Assembly: GCA_020809705.1 (NCBI GenBank)
Contig: CP085830.1
Coordinates: 558,001-622,000, forward strand
DNA length: 64,000 nt
From: Calonectria ilicicola
Lineage: Eukaryota; Ascomycota; Sordariomycetes; Hypocreales; Nectriaceae
Direction of reading: 5' to 3'
This document shows, piece after piece, positions 45,062-56,702 of this stretch. The notes below the pieces were generated by a model that saw nothing but the letters and a program-made list of their open reading frames with translations, was not told where the DNA came from and searched no databases. How positions within the stretch are numbered: the first letter of the stretch is position 1; each line of letters opens with the position of its first letter. The translations under genes and the position numbers were made by a program.

Positions 45062-47300
45062 ATGGAGCCCCCAACAAAAAAGCAGCGGACGCTGTCAAAA
45101 GCGTATGCTACACCTCACTGTACCTATTGTAGGCCCATTCTTGGACTGAAACTGATCATTCTGTAGGTGCGAGGCGTGCAAGGCACGGAAGTCGAAATCT
45201 GACAGCGCAAGGCCCCAATGTGAAAGTTGCCAGAAAAAAGGTGCGACCTGGCCACCGTCTTTTTATGGGGTCCGATAGCTAACCCTTCATAGGAAATTCC
45301 TGCGTATATAAAGAAAAGGGACAACCGGGACTGCGACCGGGCTATGGGAAAGGAGTTGAACAGCGACTTGCTCAGCTCGAGGAAATGGTTCGAGACATCT
45401 CAGCTAGCCTTCACGCAATCGCCTCTAACAAAGCATCCTTGGCGAACATTCAAAGCGCAGTACCTGAGAACCCAGTCCCTGAAGACACAATCATATGCTT
45501 TGATGCAAATGCAAATGCTGATGCAGACGCAGATATATTTGAAAACGAGCAATCGCATTCTCAATGTCAAGAAGATCAATCCCCTCCTCTCGAAGAAACA
45601 GCTCAGCCAAAGCCTAATCAGCCAAGCCCAGAGCAAATGACCAGATCATACTTAACATCGATGGGCGAGCCAAATGAGATTCTTTTCTCCACCGAAGATA
45701 TTTTCCCAATGGCCGTTTTTCCTACCCCAGAAGCGAATTTGTCACCCAGCAACTATGGTGCGGATGTCAGTCTTCCCATCCAACCAAGTTCTGACAGAGC
45801 TTGCTGAGTTGTTCTTCAAATACATCCACCCATCTATTAGAGTGTTTCACAAACCAAGCTTCATGGCAAAACTTTTCGAAACTGACCGTAAATTGCTCCT
45901 CCATGCCATAGTCGTCATCGCGTTTCGTTTCTGGGACAAACCTATTCCGAACATTGACGATATAGAACGCTACAAAAAGGCATCCCGCGATAAGATTATT
46001 CTTAAAAATATGGACTCCCTCTCACTTGTCAATGCCCAAGCATTGGCATTGCTAGCCTTGGATTCCTTTGGATATGCGCCCGGGACTAAGACGACGAATA
46101 TCATGGCCATCCTGACAGAAGCGTCACAAAAGCTTGGGCCTACTAGGAACCCTGGTGAAGATCTCCTTGACAGTGCCATTGTCCTTGTGCGCAACGAGAC
46201 TCTGGTGGAGCCCACTGAATCTCTGATTGAAGAGGAGGAAACTCATCGACTTTTTTGGTTCACATTTGTCGTAGATCGATTCGTCAGCCTTGCCCATGGT
46301 ACTCCATGTCGAATCCAGACCAGAGAGATTAAGCACCGATTCCCCAGGAGGAATTCTGACTGGGATCGACCATTGCCCGTCAACTACTTTTCCTGACCGA
46401 ACAGCCTGTGCCGTTTGTCCTAGATGCTGACAAGAACTGGAGGTATCTGATTGAAGCGCTCGCTCTGCTGGACAAAACACAACAATTTCTACTTCAGCCA
46501 ATAAACTTTTCTGTCTCAACTACTTTTCACGATTGGAACAACCGTTTTCGCATTCTCGACCGCTCCATTTCCGCTTGGTACGAATATCTACCTCAAAGCA
46601 TTCAACAACTCCCAGCAGAGTTTTGTCCAATGTGGGTGATGATTCATGCTACCTTCCACGCGTAAGTTTCATCTTCAAATATTAAGAATAATAGACTGCC
46701 TAACTCATTTTGACAAGTTTGGTGATTCGTATGCACTCCATTGCCGCCTTTCCTGCAACATCTGCCTACTTTAAAGGGTCTCAGATCGCGATCGGTAGAT
46801 GCATTAAAGGAATTAAAGCTATTGCCGCTCTTTTCGGCCCTTTATCAGACGACCAAGTAGATCAACTTAGTCCCATTTGCGCCTTTCTCGTATGGATTGC
46901 AAGTCGAAACCTAATCACTTTATGGACAAACAAACAAATAAATGCCGATGAATCGATCCCATCAGAGCTTCAAATATTTTTACAAGTATTGCGTCGCATG
47001 TCAAATTTCTGGTCCTCTGCACAACGCTATGCAGATCTCATTCAACTTGTAATTGACAAACGAACCGGAGCTGAGGATGAGGAACACTTGAAGATCTTCA
47101 ATGATACAAGGCGCACTGCTCGCGGAATCTGCATCCTATTTGGTGAGCTTGCAGCGGAAAATAGAACTGCAAGATTTAATGAGGTCTTCTCATGGTTGGA
47201 TATGTCTGTCTTTGATCAAGTGGAGATGGACGCCCCTGGGATAAGTAACGGAAATACAAGACCAAGACCAGAGTCGGATTGGATTTCTAAACTGGTTTAA
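45062..47300 (+). pseudogene. Zn2Cys6 transcription factor, decayed (C-to-S in zinc cluster, frameshifts)
   Basis: Exons 45062-45102, 45167-45240, 45293-46661, 46718-47300, with good splice sites. The zinc cluster CEACKARKSKSDSARPQCES has Ser where the third Cys should be (KSKCD to KSKSD). The linker motif CVYKEKGQPGLRPGYGKGVE is the classic one for this subfamily. The frame is lost near 45775 (it should run from ADVSLP into SNQVLTELAELFFKYIHPSI) and again near 46385 (after LPVNYF, resuming as LTEQPVPFVLDADKNW). A 40-nt intron (GTGCGG..GACAG, about 45761-45800) could bridge the first shift but would remove conserved residues. The rest of the Fungal_trans region to 47300 is well kept. Probably a recent pseudogene; a sequencing error at one site cannot be excluded. 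Confidence 0.75.
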
Positions 47301-48779
47301 CACCACAGAACAGGTTATATTACGATCTGACTGGAAGTAGGTATTGCCATTAAGTTTGCTTCGTAGATTACGAAATTATCATCCATGTGTCCAAGCCCAT
47401 TTTTTTTATTTTTTTATTGGGCTAAGTGACTTGGGGCAGGCAAACTAATATAACATGGTGACTGACAAATAAACTCTTAAAAACACCGATTAATGTAATG
47501 ACAGAATATTCCTTGATCAGGATAGGCTCATGTCCCCAAAAAACATGATTGGAATTAATTTAGTGGCGGGCGTGAAGGCCTCAAGGCTACGTAAGACTCT
47601 AGAGCATCAGTAAAGAGTGAACAACATCTGTCTTCAACATGCATAATTTGTTTCGGTGGGCTTGGTAACGTTGCGCAAGTTTCCGCTAGTGATGCGTCCA
47701 TGCGAGTGGAATCCTCTCAGGGTTGGAAGAGAGAAAGCAGCAAACGGCAGGCGGGAGGCCGGATCATGGTGCGGGCGGGTATATCCAGCTTACTGTCAAC
47801 CGAGTTGGCAAGTGCAGAGCGCGGAGATCTTTGATGGATGGAGTGAACTGGCCCCGTATTGTACGAGCCCTTGGCTTTGCACTCGTTGGGATCGCCAATG
47901 ACCACGAAGCATAAGCGATACGAAGAGAGAGAAAAGGAGAAGAAAAAAGGGAGCCTCTTGGAGACATTAACAGTGCGCCATTGGCTTGATTTAGTCAAGA
48001 CATGGCGCAAGGGGTCATGTGTGTTAGTTGTGTGAGGCTTGCTAAGGTGCTCTCTGGATGCTCAAAACGTAACCCACCTGAATGTCATTCTCCCATTTAA
48101 AAAATATTTTATTGGGCACTGGTGGCCTGATGCGAGTGCTGGCATAGATAGATACTCCCCGGAAGCATGTCTTGTTGCTTTGCCTTTGGGGTGATTTCAC
48201 GATGTGCTCTATAATTAACCAGAGCAATGTTTCTCTTCATGTGTGCATGGTGCACTGGGTATCTTCACATTCTCTTAAGCATAAATCGACGGTTGTGTAG
48301 GTACCAGCACTTCCATCAGTAGCTCCTCGGAAAATTAGAATAATTGGTTCTCGGCCCTGGTGAGCTCCCAGCTGCGCCCAGGGGCTGGGGGACCTGCAGC
48401 CACAGCAACAGCCAGCAGAATGTACCCTGTCGATGGCAAGGTAGAACAAAATAGCTCCCACATCAAAAGGAACAAACAGAATATCATACTTATCATAAAA
48501 AGCAATTGATTGAATGTTCATTTCAATAGGAGACCTCAAAAATAGGCAATCAACATGTGTATTGAGAGGAAGCTGTTGTGGCTCTTTGGTGTTGAGACTA
48601 GCGGCTCTTTCTTGCTAAACCTCGCGGTGCAGCCAGGCTAACTAATCCTACTCACAGCGGACTTTAACAAGCTCAATGTTTCAAGCCCACAGTTTCCAAC
48701 ACAATATACGATCTTGGAACAAGTCTTAATTCTAAGACTGCCTGGAGCAAATACCAGATGGGGTCATCTACAGATTTGG
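47301..48779. other. Intergenic, about 1.5 kb
   Basis: No supported gene. T-rich tract at 47400-47417. Small open frames near 47656-48010 lie on both strands over one GC-rich patch and do not look coding. Confidence 0.45.
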
Positions 48780-49096
48780 TCAGTATGATATCTCAAGTTC
48801 AGGTAATTTAGATCTAACAAAATAGCATCTCTATAATTGAAAGGTTTGTTAGCATGTTTAAGGGTTGAGGCAGGACCATAATATGCACATACCATGTACG
48901 CGGTAGTGCAAGCATCACAAGTTTGACCCTCGCAACTCACGGTCATACACTTGTTGTAATCCGGCATACAGTAGCCCAGACAAGAAGGCAGTTTTTTTGT
49001 TGTTGTACCAGCGGGGTCACGTTGCTTAACAACTCTTGGATCAACGGCGAGGCCCGATGTGATAAAGATGGGAAGGATGATGGTCAAGAACTTCAT
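48780..49096 (-). CDS. Small secreted cysteine-rich protein
   Basis: Two exons, 49096-48893 and 48830-48780, intron 48831-48892 with perfect signals (donor GTATGT, branch GCTAAC, acceptor TATAG); 84 residues. The signal peptide is MKFLTIILPIFITSGLA, followed by a short VDPRVVKQR stretch that resembles a Kex2-type pro-region (KR). The mature chain has seven cysteines in about 50 residues (LPSCLGYC, NKCMTVSCEG, TCDACTTAYMRC). If the intron is retained the C-terminus changes but the first six Cys stay. Cys-rich secreted fungal proteins of this size include effector candidates; there is no homology basis here for a specific role. The promoter side (49097-49200) has a TATA-like element (CTTATATAT). 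Confidence 0.7.
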
Positions 49097-52000
49097 ATTG
49101 AAGAGTGTCTGGGAAAAATATTATTGTAGAAGTGACTGATGTATTGTTTGATAATTTGAGATTAAATTTATGGCAGTAGTGTTGCTTATGCCTTATATAT
49201 TATTGTGTTCACCGCTGTTCATATTCTCGTCAGTATGGCTTGACTAGCTTCTAACTCGCGTGGACCCATTAAGGACTACCAAAGCCGCCATCAAGACCGG
49301 TGAAAGCTCAACAGCTCACAAATGTATTAGTTTACTTCCCTCGGTCTGGAACCAATGCGTCGGGATCCTTGCGGCTGAGCATGACGTGGCATGGTAAAGG
49401 TACATGCGTCTTGCTTGAGAAACCGATCACAAATGCACGCGGTATCGATTACTATAGCTCCCTGAGAACTAGGGGAACAACCTCAGATAGCAACCCGATT
49501 TTCTAGCATGTTTTATCATTCCCAGATCAGAGTATCACACGAAATGTCTTGACTCTTGGCCAAGACAATCAACAAACTGGCCTGCACAGAATCTCACATC
49601 GCACCGAGCATGACTCCAAACTTCGAGGCCCAAAAAGACCCGATTCAAGAAAAAGGAAAGGTGATACCACAAATCGGCTGATTTTAACAAAGTAAGTAAG
49701 CTTAATGAATTGATCTATTCGGTCTAGAGCAGCGCCACGAAACCCCACATGACTACATATGCAGCCAGCCACTTGACAGTCCATTAACAAGACTATTTGT
49801 TTTGCTAGTAAATTTAGCGGCTTTTGTACACAATTGAGGTGATTCGATGACGGTCTGTGATTGAATTAAAGGTGGATCATGAGGCTGATAATCGTCTTGA
49901 TTCAGGTCGAAATTGGCCACCTTCCTGGGATGAGGTGTCTTTCTCGCTTGCGACCCCTTTCACCCCTTCCCATACTCGGGGTCAATCCAACTTCCTGCAA
50001 TATATTTCTGCAGGCAAATAATCAGTACACTAAGCTTTTCGCCGGGTCACTCTAAATAATACCATTGGAATGTACTAAGCCCTCTCTCCATTCTTTATCA
50101 ATTACGTCCACGGTGTTACTAACGCTAACTGCCGCTGTCACTGCCACACGTAATTCCCCGACTAGCACCCGTGCACGGATGGGCACATACCGATTCGCCA
50201 AGCCGGAATTTTAGTATGTGGTCTAGATCATGTCACAACTCCACCAAGCTGCAAGTACCGAGAGTGTTCAGTTCAGCTAAAGAGGCGGGCCGGCCTTTGT
50301 AGCTGTCGCTGCTAGCGCTTGTGCCGGACAACCAGCCATGGTACTAGCCACACAATTTTGCGCACCTGTCTAGCACTGGAAACCTGACGAATAATGTTCA
50401 TCGGTTCGACAAACCATGGCCCATTTGAGGACCGATGCTTGCCGGAGGAGGACTTTTATATTTTTAGGCACGATATTGTAAAAAGTGAGTGCAGATTTTG
50501 CTCCGGCGCCCCAGCCAATGCGTGGGCTAGATGAGTTTCATGGTAAGCTTCTTGGTGAATGGGACGAGGGCGCAACTGATGAACCGCGACATGAAGAAGA
50601 CGACGTGCTCCTCTAACTCTTCATCCCCTGTGTCATCGGTTTGGTAGCATTCCTAGTGCGAATAAGTCAACAAATGAAAGGGTGTTAGTGATGGACTTTT
50701 AATGCCGAGAAACCTGGTATCGTGTATGTATACCTCATTGCTCTGAATCGACGTTGAACTTTAAACTTTAGTTTCCTTGATCTATATAAATCTTAACGAA
50801 AATACAATCATAATAATAAAATCCATAATGTAATGGGGAATGTAGGTGCGAGCCCTCAGTCTTTTAAAAAATTAGCTTCGGTCGGCGGAATAGTTAGTCC
50901 GGCTGGACATTCTTGATCTTCGTGATAAAGAGACCCGGATCTTAATACCAGGAAGAAGATCAACAGAAGATAGTTAACAGTTGCTTTAACTTAGTTTAAG
51001 GCTCTCCTTCGGAGAGATTATTCGATCTATTCGCATAGATGATATTTATGATTTTCATTTAGTTTCAGTATATTAGGTTTTATTTATTTTCCCTCCTTAT
51101 GAGCAGTTGACCTGCCTCGAGCTTACTCTTGCAATACAGCAGATAGCTGACCTTTAGTTTTCTGGGCTATCTGTGTTGCTACGCTACATTCGACTCAGCC
51201 AGAGTTGAGCCACTCAGTGAAACAGATTTGTTCAGTCAGGTGTCGCTCAAGTTTAGTCTCATCTTAACAGGCCAGTGAAATGTATTCAGCCCCCCTGGAA
51301 TTGGTCAGAGAAAATGCCCCTAGGCCTGTCTGATCTATCTGGCCCGTCTCAGTCCCCTAATTGATTTAATCTACCTAAATTACTTCGAGGGAGATGGGCA
51401 ATTTGTTCACCTGCTCTGGCCAATCACGCGACCTCTGTGAGCTTGGTAAATTCTACCAGTACTAGGTCACTTCACCCGTTGAGCTAGTCATCCATGCAGA
51501 TGCTAATGATTAAGTCTGAGATCGGTGTATAGGCACATGTTCTATATGTGATTTTGGTTGAGTAGATTTGATGTTACTCCTCAAGGAACCAGCGGGCGAT
51601 GCAATAAGCAAAAATCGCGCCCCTGCCACACTGCGTCATCACCATTAGTAATGCGCTGGGTCACCCCGTGACCTAGAGTCCGCTGTTAATGTTGGTCGGC
51701 TGGATTAAGTCGTGAGTTGACGACCCTTGGCAGTCAAATTACGACTTATGACGCTCTGCGTGGTGAAATACGTGAGGATTGTAGGGGATGAGGTGTTTCT
51801 CTAGACCGCGGGATGAACTAATAATAATGTATGTACTAGGATGAGATGGATCTTGTCGGCTGAGAGTTTCTTATTCAATTGCAAGTAAGCAAGCCAGCTG
51901 AGCCGTTGGTGAGGAGGGGAGCCTGAGAAGATAGCTTGGTTCTACCAAAAAGCTGCCTAATATTACCCAACCGCGGTCTGTTTGGACGATAATCGTGCAG

Positions 52001-52947
52001 TCGTGATTTCTTTCATGATCATCAGAATTTCCAGAGTGCTGTACGCTTTATCGATTGAATTTCGGTGCGGGCCCTAAGATCCGGCCAAGTTTGGTCACAT
52101 ACTGCAGAGCTCATCCCATACGGGTCGCTCTTTTAACATAACGCAAGACAGCAGAAAAATTCTTGAATAATTCGAGCGCTCTAAAAAGAGAGCAAGAATT
52201 TGATAATAGCACTATCACACTTTGGTCATTGGGTCATAATGAGAGATTCAAAGAGCCTTGATTTCTTATGAAATAAAGAGCGGTCAAATGTGTGGTTTGC
52301 AGCTAGGTCAGACCCTAGTTGGCCATGGGGTAGTGATAACACGTTGAGGCCGATGAGGCCATTGAGGCCTGCCACAACTGGTCTCCGCAGCAGGGAACCA
52401 TCAATTAATGGACCGAAGCGACAATGATTCGACGGTGAAGATACCCGGGATCGATCCGATACTAAACCGCAGAAGAATTTGGCGGAAGACGACACTATTG
52501 ACCCTCCATGATCCCCTGATTCAAAGGACCTAGATTTAATGATGATATGAACTTTTGACGGGGTGGTGAGAATTACACTGGATAGACGTGATCATTTCTT
52601 ATTTGGGAATAGTAGCCGATCATGTGAACCTTGCAGCGATAGAATACCAAGCATCAGCTCACAAAGACCTCACTGGCTGTGATTGTCCATCAAAATTGAG
52701 CTATCCTTGTCTATATGGAGCAGTCATCTATCTTATAGAACCAGGTTCTCTTGTTCTGGGCATAAAAAGCGTCACACCACTATAACTGCCCGTATAAGGA
52801 CACCTTTCGTGTGGGACCGCCAGAGCTTCAGATGGAGCATGTCAATATTCACCCCCATTCCCTCAACATCAATGAGCGCCGACTGAATTGAGTTGTCCCG
52901 CATACCAATCATTCTTCTGTGAATGTGTAAATATAGAATACACTGGA
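49097..52947. other. Intergenic, about 3.9 kb, possible degraded repeat
   Basis: No gene supported. Open frames are all short (longest 89 codons). A stretch at 50841-51188 begins TGTAGGTGCGAG and ends GCTACGCTACA and may be a solo LTR (listed separately). The rest has many stops in all frames. Confidence 0.4.
50841..51188. repeat. Possible solo LTR, 348 bp
   Basis: The ends are TGTAG and CTACA, a short inverted repeat with the TG..CA boundaries of LTRs, and the inside has AT-rich, polyadenylation-like sequence. No matching 5-bp target duplication is seen (GGGAA left, TTCGA right). Weak call. Confidence 0.2.
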
Positions 52948-53262
52948 TTAATAATGAGCGAACTTACCCCTGTCTTCTGTAGCGATTTCAAATGGCACTT
53001 GATATATTCCACCAGCTTCATCACTGTAGTCAACCTTAAACTGGCCAGGAGGCGAATTTGTCACCGTATACAGCACGTCTGGCCCGTCCACAACTCCAAC
53101 ACTGTAAGTTCCTTCACCTGCCGGAGTCGACTGGGTTTCCCCTTCCTTGAGAACCCAAATTTGTGGGCCAGGAGCACCACGAAGAATAGCCACAATTTTG
53201 ATTATTGGGAAGTTTGGGCTTGGATGCGATTTGTTGGTGAATTTCAGAAAGGTTGAAGACAT
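52948..53262 (-). CDS. Hypothetical protein, 104 residues
   Basis: Open frame from ATG 53262 with protein-like composition. It seems to form beta strands (KIVAILRGAPGPQIWVLKEG, TYSVGVVDGPDVLYTVTN, GQFKVDYSDEAGGIYQVPFE). The last codons overlap a strong donor (GTAAGT at about 52965) and the acceptor CACAG near 52913, so a spliced form would end a few residues earlier, as EDREE. No signal peptide or membrane segment. No family recognised. Confidence 0.5.
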   Translation of the reverse strand: MSSTFLKFTNKSHPSPNFPIIKIVAILRGAPGPQIWVLKEGETQSTPAGEGTYSVGVVDGPDVLYTVTNSPPGQFKVDYSDEAGGIYQVPFEIATEDRGKFAHY

Positions 53263-54268
53263 TTTGTCGCCTACAAGATAGCAAGATAGCAAATTAGCAT
53301 CTCTAAAGCATCTATGGTGTTATATATACTGACGAGAGAGTCGGATTTGGGATGAAAAAAAATGTGGAGGTGAAATAAGCTAGGCGGAGAAATTTTTGAG
53401 TTGTAATTGAAAACGAATTTAGAGAGGGGGTGTTATCACTATATATACTTCATTCTCACCAGAAATAAATGACTTGTTAAATGAAGGTATGGAATAATTC
53501 TGAAAATAATCATAGACTACTGTGCCGCTGTATGTAATAACCCCGCACGTCCCGTCCTCCGAAACAGGAAAAGTAGTGTTTGGCTACTAATCATCTACTG
53601 CGTACTACTTGTCCCGTGTCTCACTAGGAAGTAACAGCCGAATACGATTCAATTTTGATTGGGACACCATTCTAATAATTATTTTCGTGCATGTCCCATC
53701 TCCCGAAAAAGGCAAAGTTGGTATGTTTGTCTTGCATTTCACCCACCATCGGTTACGTGGCCCGCTAGAAGATAGACCAATGCCATTAGATAAGTTTTAC
53801 CTGAATGAGGACAGCTTGGCGCGCAGAACAATGCCCCGATTGATGTTCGGAACTAGCCGTAAACCAATGGTGAGAAGTGTTATCCTTCATCGGTGGAAGA
53901 CCTGGTCTTTTCTTTTGTGTAAGACGGTTTACTGAATATCACTCACTCACAAAAACACGCTAGCATATGGCTAAGACAAAAAACAAAAAGTCATACAATA
54001 AATGCGTAAGTCAGCTGAATTAATAGATCATGCTATGTCGATCTGCGTCGATCTCTTAATCCGTGCCTGCCCGTGCCACCTTATGGAAAAGAGTGAGGTG
54101 TTTTTGGGCGATAGCTCTCCTGTTCGTCGTCTTATTTCTGCCTGATATGAAACCTAACCGCGAGGTCGCTGGTAGTACCCCGCGTGCCACGACCCATGTT
54201 CATGATCAAGCCACTAAGGCGGTAAGAACCGAAAGAATTAACAGCCCTGCAGAAAATCATAAAGACAA
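53263..54268. other. Intergenic, about 1 kb
   Basis: No supported gene; promoter of the 104-residue protein at the left and 3' flank of the dehydratase at the right. Confidence 0.45.
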
Positions 54269-55680
54269 CTAAACATGATGAAAGGTATTGTTCTGATCCC
54301 CACACGGCAGTGTTAATGCTTTACCTGGCGTAGGATTGAACAGGTTTTCTGCAGGGCGCAGCCTTGCAGCTGGATTCAGCTGGAGCCCAAATCCTGGCTT
54401 GTCTAAAACAGACAGGTCCAAATATCCGTTCACTGGAATAGGTTCGTTCAAAAACAAATCTCCAAAAACTGGAAGGACACTCTTGGCATCGGGACTGTTA
54501 GCTAGGTATTCTTGGAACGGGGAATTGATTTGAGACACAACAAAGTGATAGCTGTACGGTCCACTTGCGTGAGGCACAACTGGAATGTCGTATGCAGACG
54601 CCATTGCTGATATCTTCAAAAGTTCAGTGAGTCCGCCCACCCACATGACATCGGGTTGAAGAATATCAACATGTCGACCCTCGATTAGCTTTCGGAACCC
54701 ATAACGTGAGTATTCGTGTTCGCCGTGAGTAAATTTCGTAGTTGGGTGTGCCTGCTTGAGCAAGGCATAGCCATCATAGTCGTCTGGGGACAAGCACTCC
54801 TCCCACCAGTAAATGTTCAAGTTTTCTCTTTTTGCCGCTTCAACCAGCTCAATGGTGTAAGGAACCGTCAGTGCCATCCAACAATCCACGCGAAGTGGGA
54901 AGTCGGGGCCAACTGTTGCTCGTTTCTCCTTGAAAAACTCAATGTTGCGGCGGAACCCTTCAGGTCCTTCGTCGGGACCGCAAGGGCATGCAATCTTGCC
55001 TCCAGTAAATCCTGCGGCCTTGGCGGATGCTGGTTGTGGCCCTGTGCAATAAAACCAGAGCCGATCCCCAGTTGCTCCACCAATAAGTTTATATACTGGT
55101 TCCTGACGAATGTGTCCTAGAAGGTCCCAGATTGCCAGATCAATGACGGAAATGACCGCCACTGGAAGCCCCTTGCGACCATAAAATTGAGAGGCTCTGT
55201 ACATCTGTTCATAGAGATTGTTTGTATTACGAGGATCTAAATGAAATTTAGACAACCATGCGATTGATTGAAATGGGAGAAAAGAAACCTGCCAGCTCTA
55301 ATTAAAAATCTTTCGAAATGCTGATGAACCAACCAGCATGCTGGAGGCCCCCCAAAGCCAGTGGCGAACCCTTTTGTTCCATCACTAGCTTCTATCTCGA
55401 CACAGAAAGAACCAAGAACGTTGATGCCAAAGCTAGTCCGAGACTTTCTGAACTGCTCCCACTTAGAACATGGGGTGGCAATTTTGCTGTCTACGAGCCA
55501 GTGCCCTGCCTCGACCTATATCTGAGTTAGGTGGTCTGATTAAAGGATAAGTGATAGTGCTTGGGTCGCACGTACATCGTGGTAGTCTCCCCCCGAACCA
55601 ACACCTTCAGTGACAAAAGTCCGGATTTTCTCAATGAGTGGAAAGTCGCGAACACTTAATACTACTGAGGCAGGCGACAT
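54269..55680 (-). CDS. L-rhamnonate dehydratase-like enzyme (mandelate racemase/enolase superfamily)
   Basis: Three exons: 55680-55576, 55515-55293, 55236-54269; 431 residues. Intron 1 is 55516-55575 (GTACGT, branch CTAAC). Intron 2 (55237-55292) keeps the frame only with a GC donor (G|GCAGGT). The N-terminus LIEKIRTFVTEGVGSGGDYH and the block TPCSKWEQFRKSRTSFGINV match L-rhamnonate dehydratases. Metal and catalytic residues are all visible: Asp in LRVDCWM, Glu in WWEECLSPDD, Glu in GEHEYSRYGF, Asp in LQPDVMWVGG and the general-base His in VPHASGPYSYHF. The reaction removes water from an acid sugar to give a 2-keto-3-deoxy acid. The substrate could be L-rhamnonate or a close relative. The last ~20 residues diverge from the family. 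Appears intact despite its decaying neighbours. Confidence 0.88.
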
Positions 55681-56220
55681 GTTGGCTTTTTGCGGGTGTG
55701 AATATCTGTTGTTTTGAGTGTAGAAACACAAACAAGATTGTATGTTTGATCACCTATTCTGAATTCAACAAGACCATAAATATTAAGCCTTTGGAACATT
55801 AATCTACCTTGAATTCGAACAACATCCAGCTCCTCGCTGAAATGTAGGTCCTTAGACATCTCGGATTCTGCTCAAATCATGCTGTGGGGGTTGCGGCACA
55901 TCATTCCCCCGACACCTCCGGTCGGGTCTCACACACTTTCTTACGCACTTCCGTTACTAAACACGGCACAACGTGAGTGGATTGGACATTGCATAATCTT
56001 GAGTTTACATTCTTCCGAGTATGAAATCCAAGGCAAGTTGGGGGGTTTCTCAGCGACTTGCCATGTGCAAAAGCTTTGATAGTCAACAATGGTGGAGGGT
56101 GTTCGCCAAGTGGCTGTATAAAATCCAATTCGGGGACCTGAGTGCTGATCTTTTCGACTTCGAAAGTTCGTCAGGATATTCAATTATTTTCCATGACCAA
56201 ACTTCTTTAATTCAACGGAA
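55681..56220. other. Intergenic between dehydratase and broken P450
   Basis: Shared 5' region of two divergent genes. No gene supported. Confidence 0.45.
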
Positions 56221-56687
56221 ATGATATCCCGATTAGCCAATGTTTTCAACTTTAGTACGGGCTTTGGGCCTTGGGCCTTTTTGACAATCCTTGCTGTCCC
56301 TGTACTCGCCATTCTATGACCACTCATAAGATATTTCAATGATCCCTTGAGGCTACGGCGGTTTCCTGCAGCTTCCTTGTTGGCAGCAACAACCCCATTG
56401 TGGTGTGCCATTAATTCTTATCAAGACAAAAGATTTACCTCAATCCACGACGCACATGAGCGGCTTGGCCCTGTGGTTCGAATCTCATCCAGCCATCTCT
56501 CATTCAATGACCCTGCAGCGGTCAAAGATATATACGGTCATGTAAATGGGTCCAAACTTATGAAAGATGAATTTTACGACAATCTTGCTGGCAAGTATCA
56601 CAATATTGCCAATGTGCGCGATCGGGAGCAGCATTCAAGAAAGCGAAAGTATTTTTCCAATGCGTTTGCATTGAAAACCGTCGTAGA

Positions 56688-56702
56688 ATTGGATCCCATC
56701 AT
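56688..56702. repeat. Target-site duplication, left copy (15 bp)
   Basis: ATTGGATCCCATCAT, identical to 57863-57877. It is part of the P450 coding sequence (LDPII). Confidence 0.9.

Noticed and set aside
50841..51188. Full LTR retrotransposon
   Set aside because: Only one LTR-like stretch, no second copy, no gag/pol reading frames nearby and no target duplication; left as a weak solo-LTR call.
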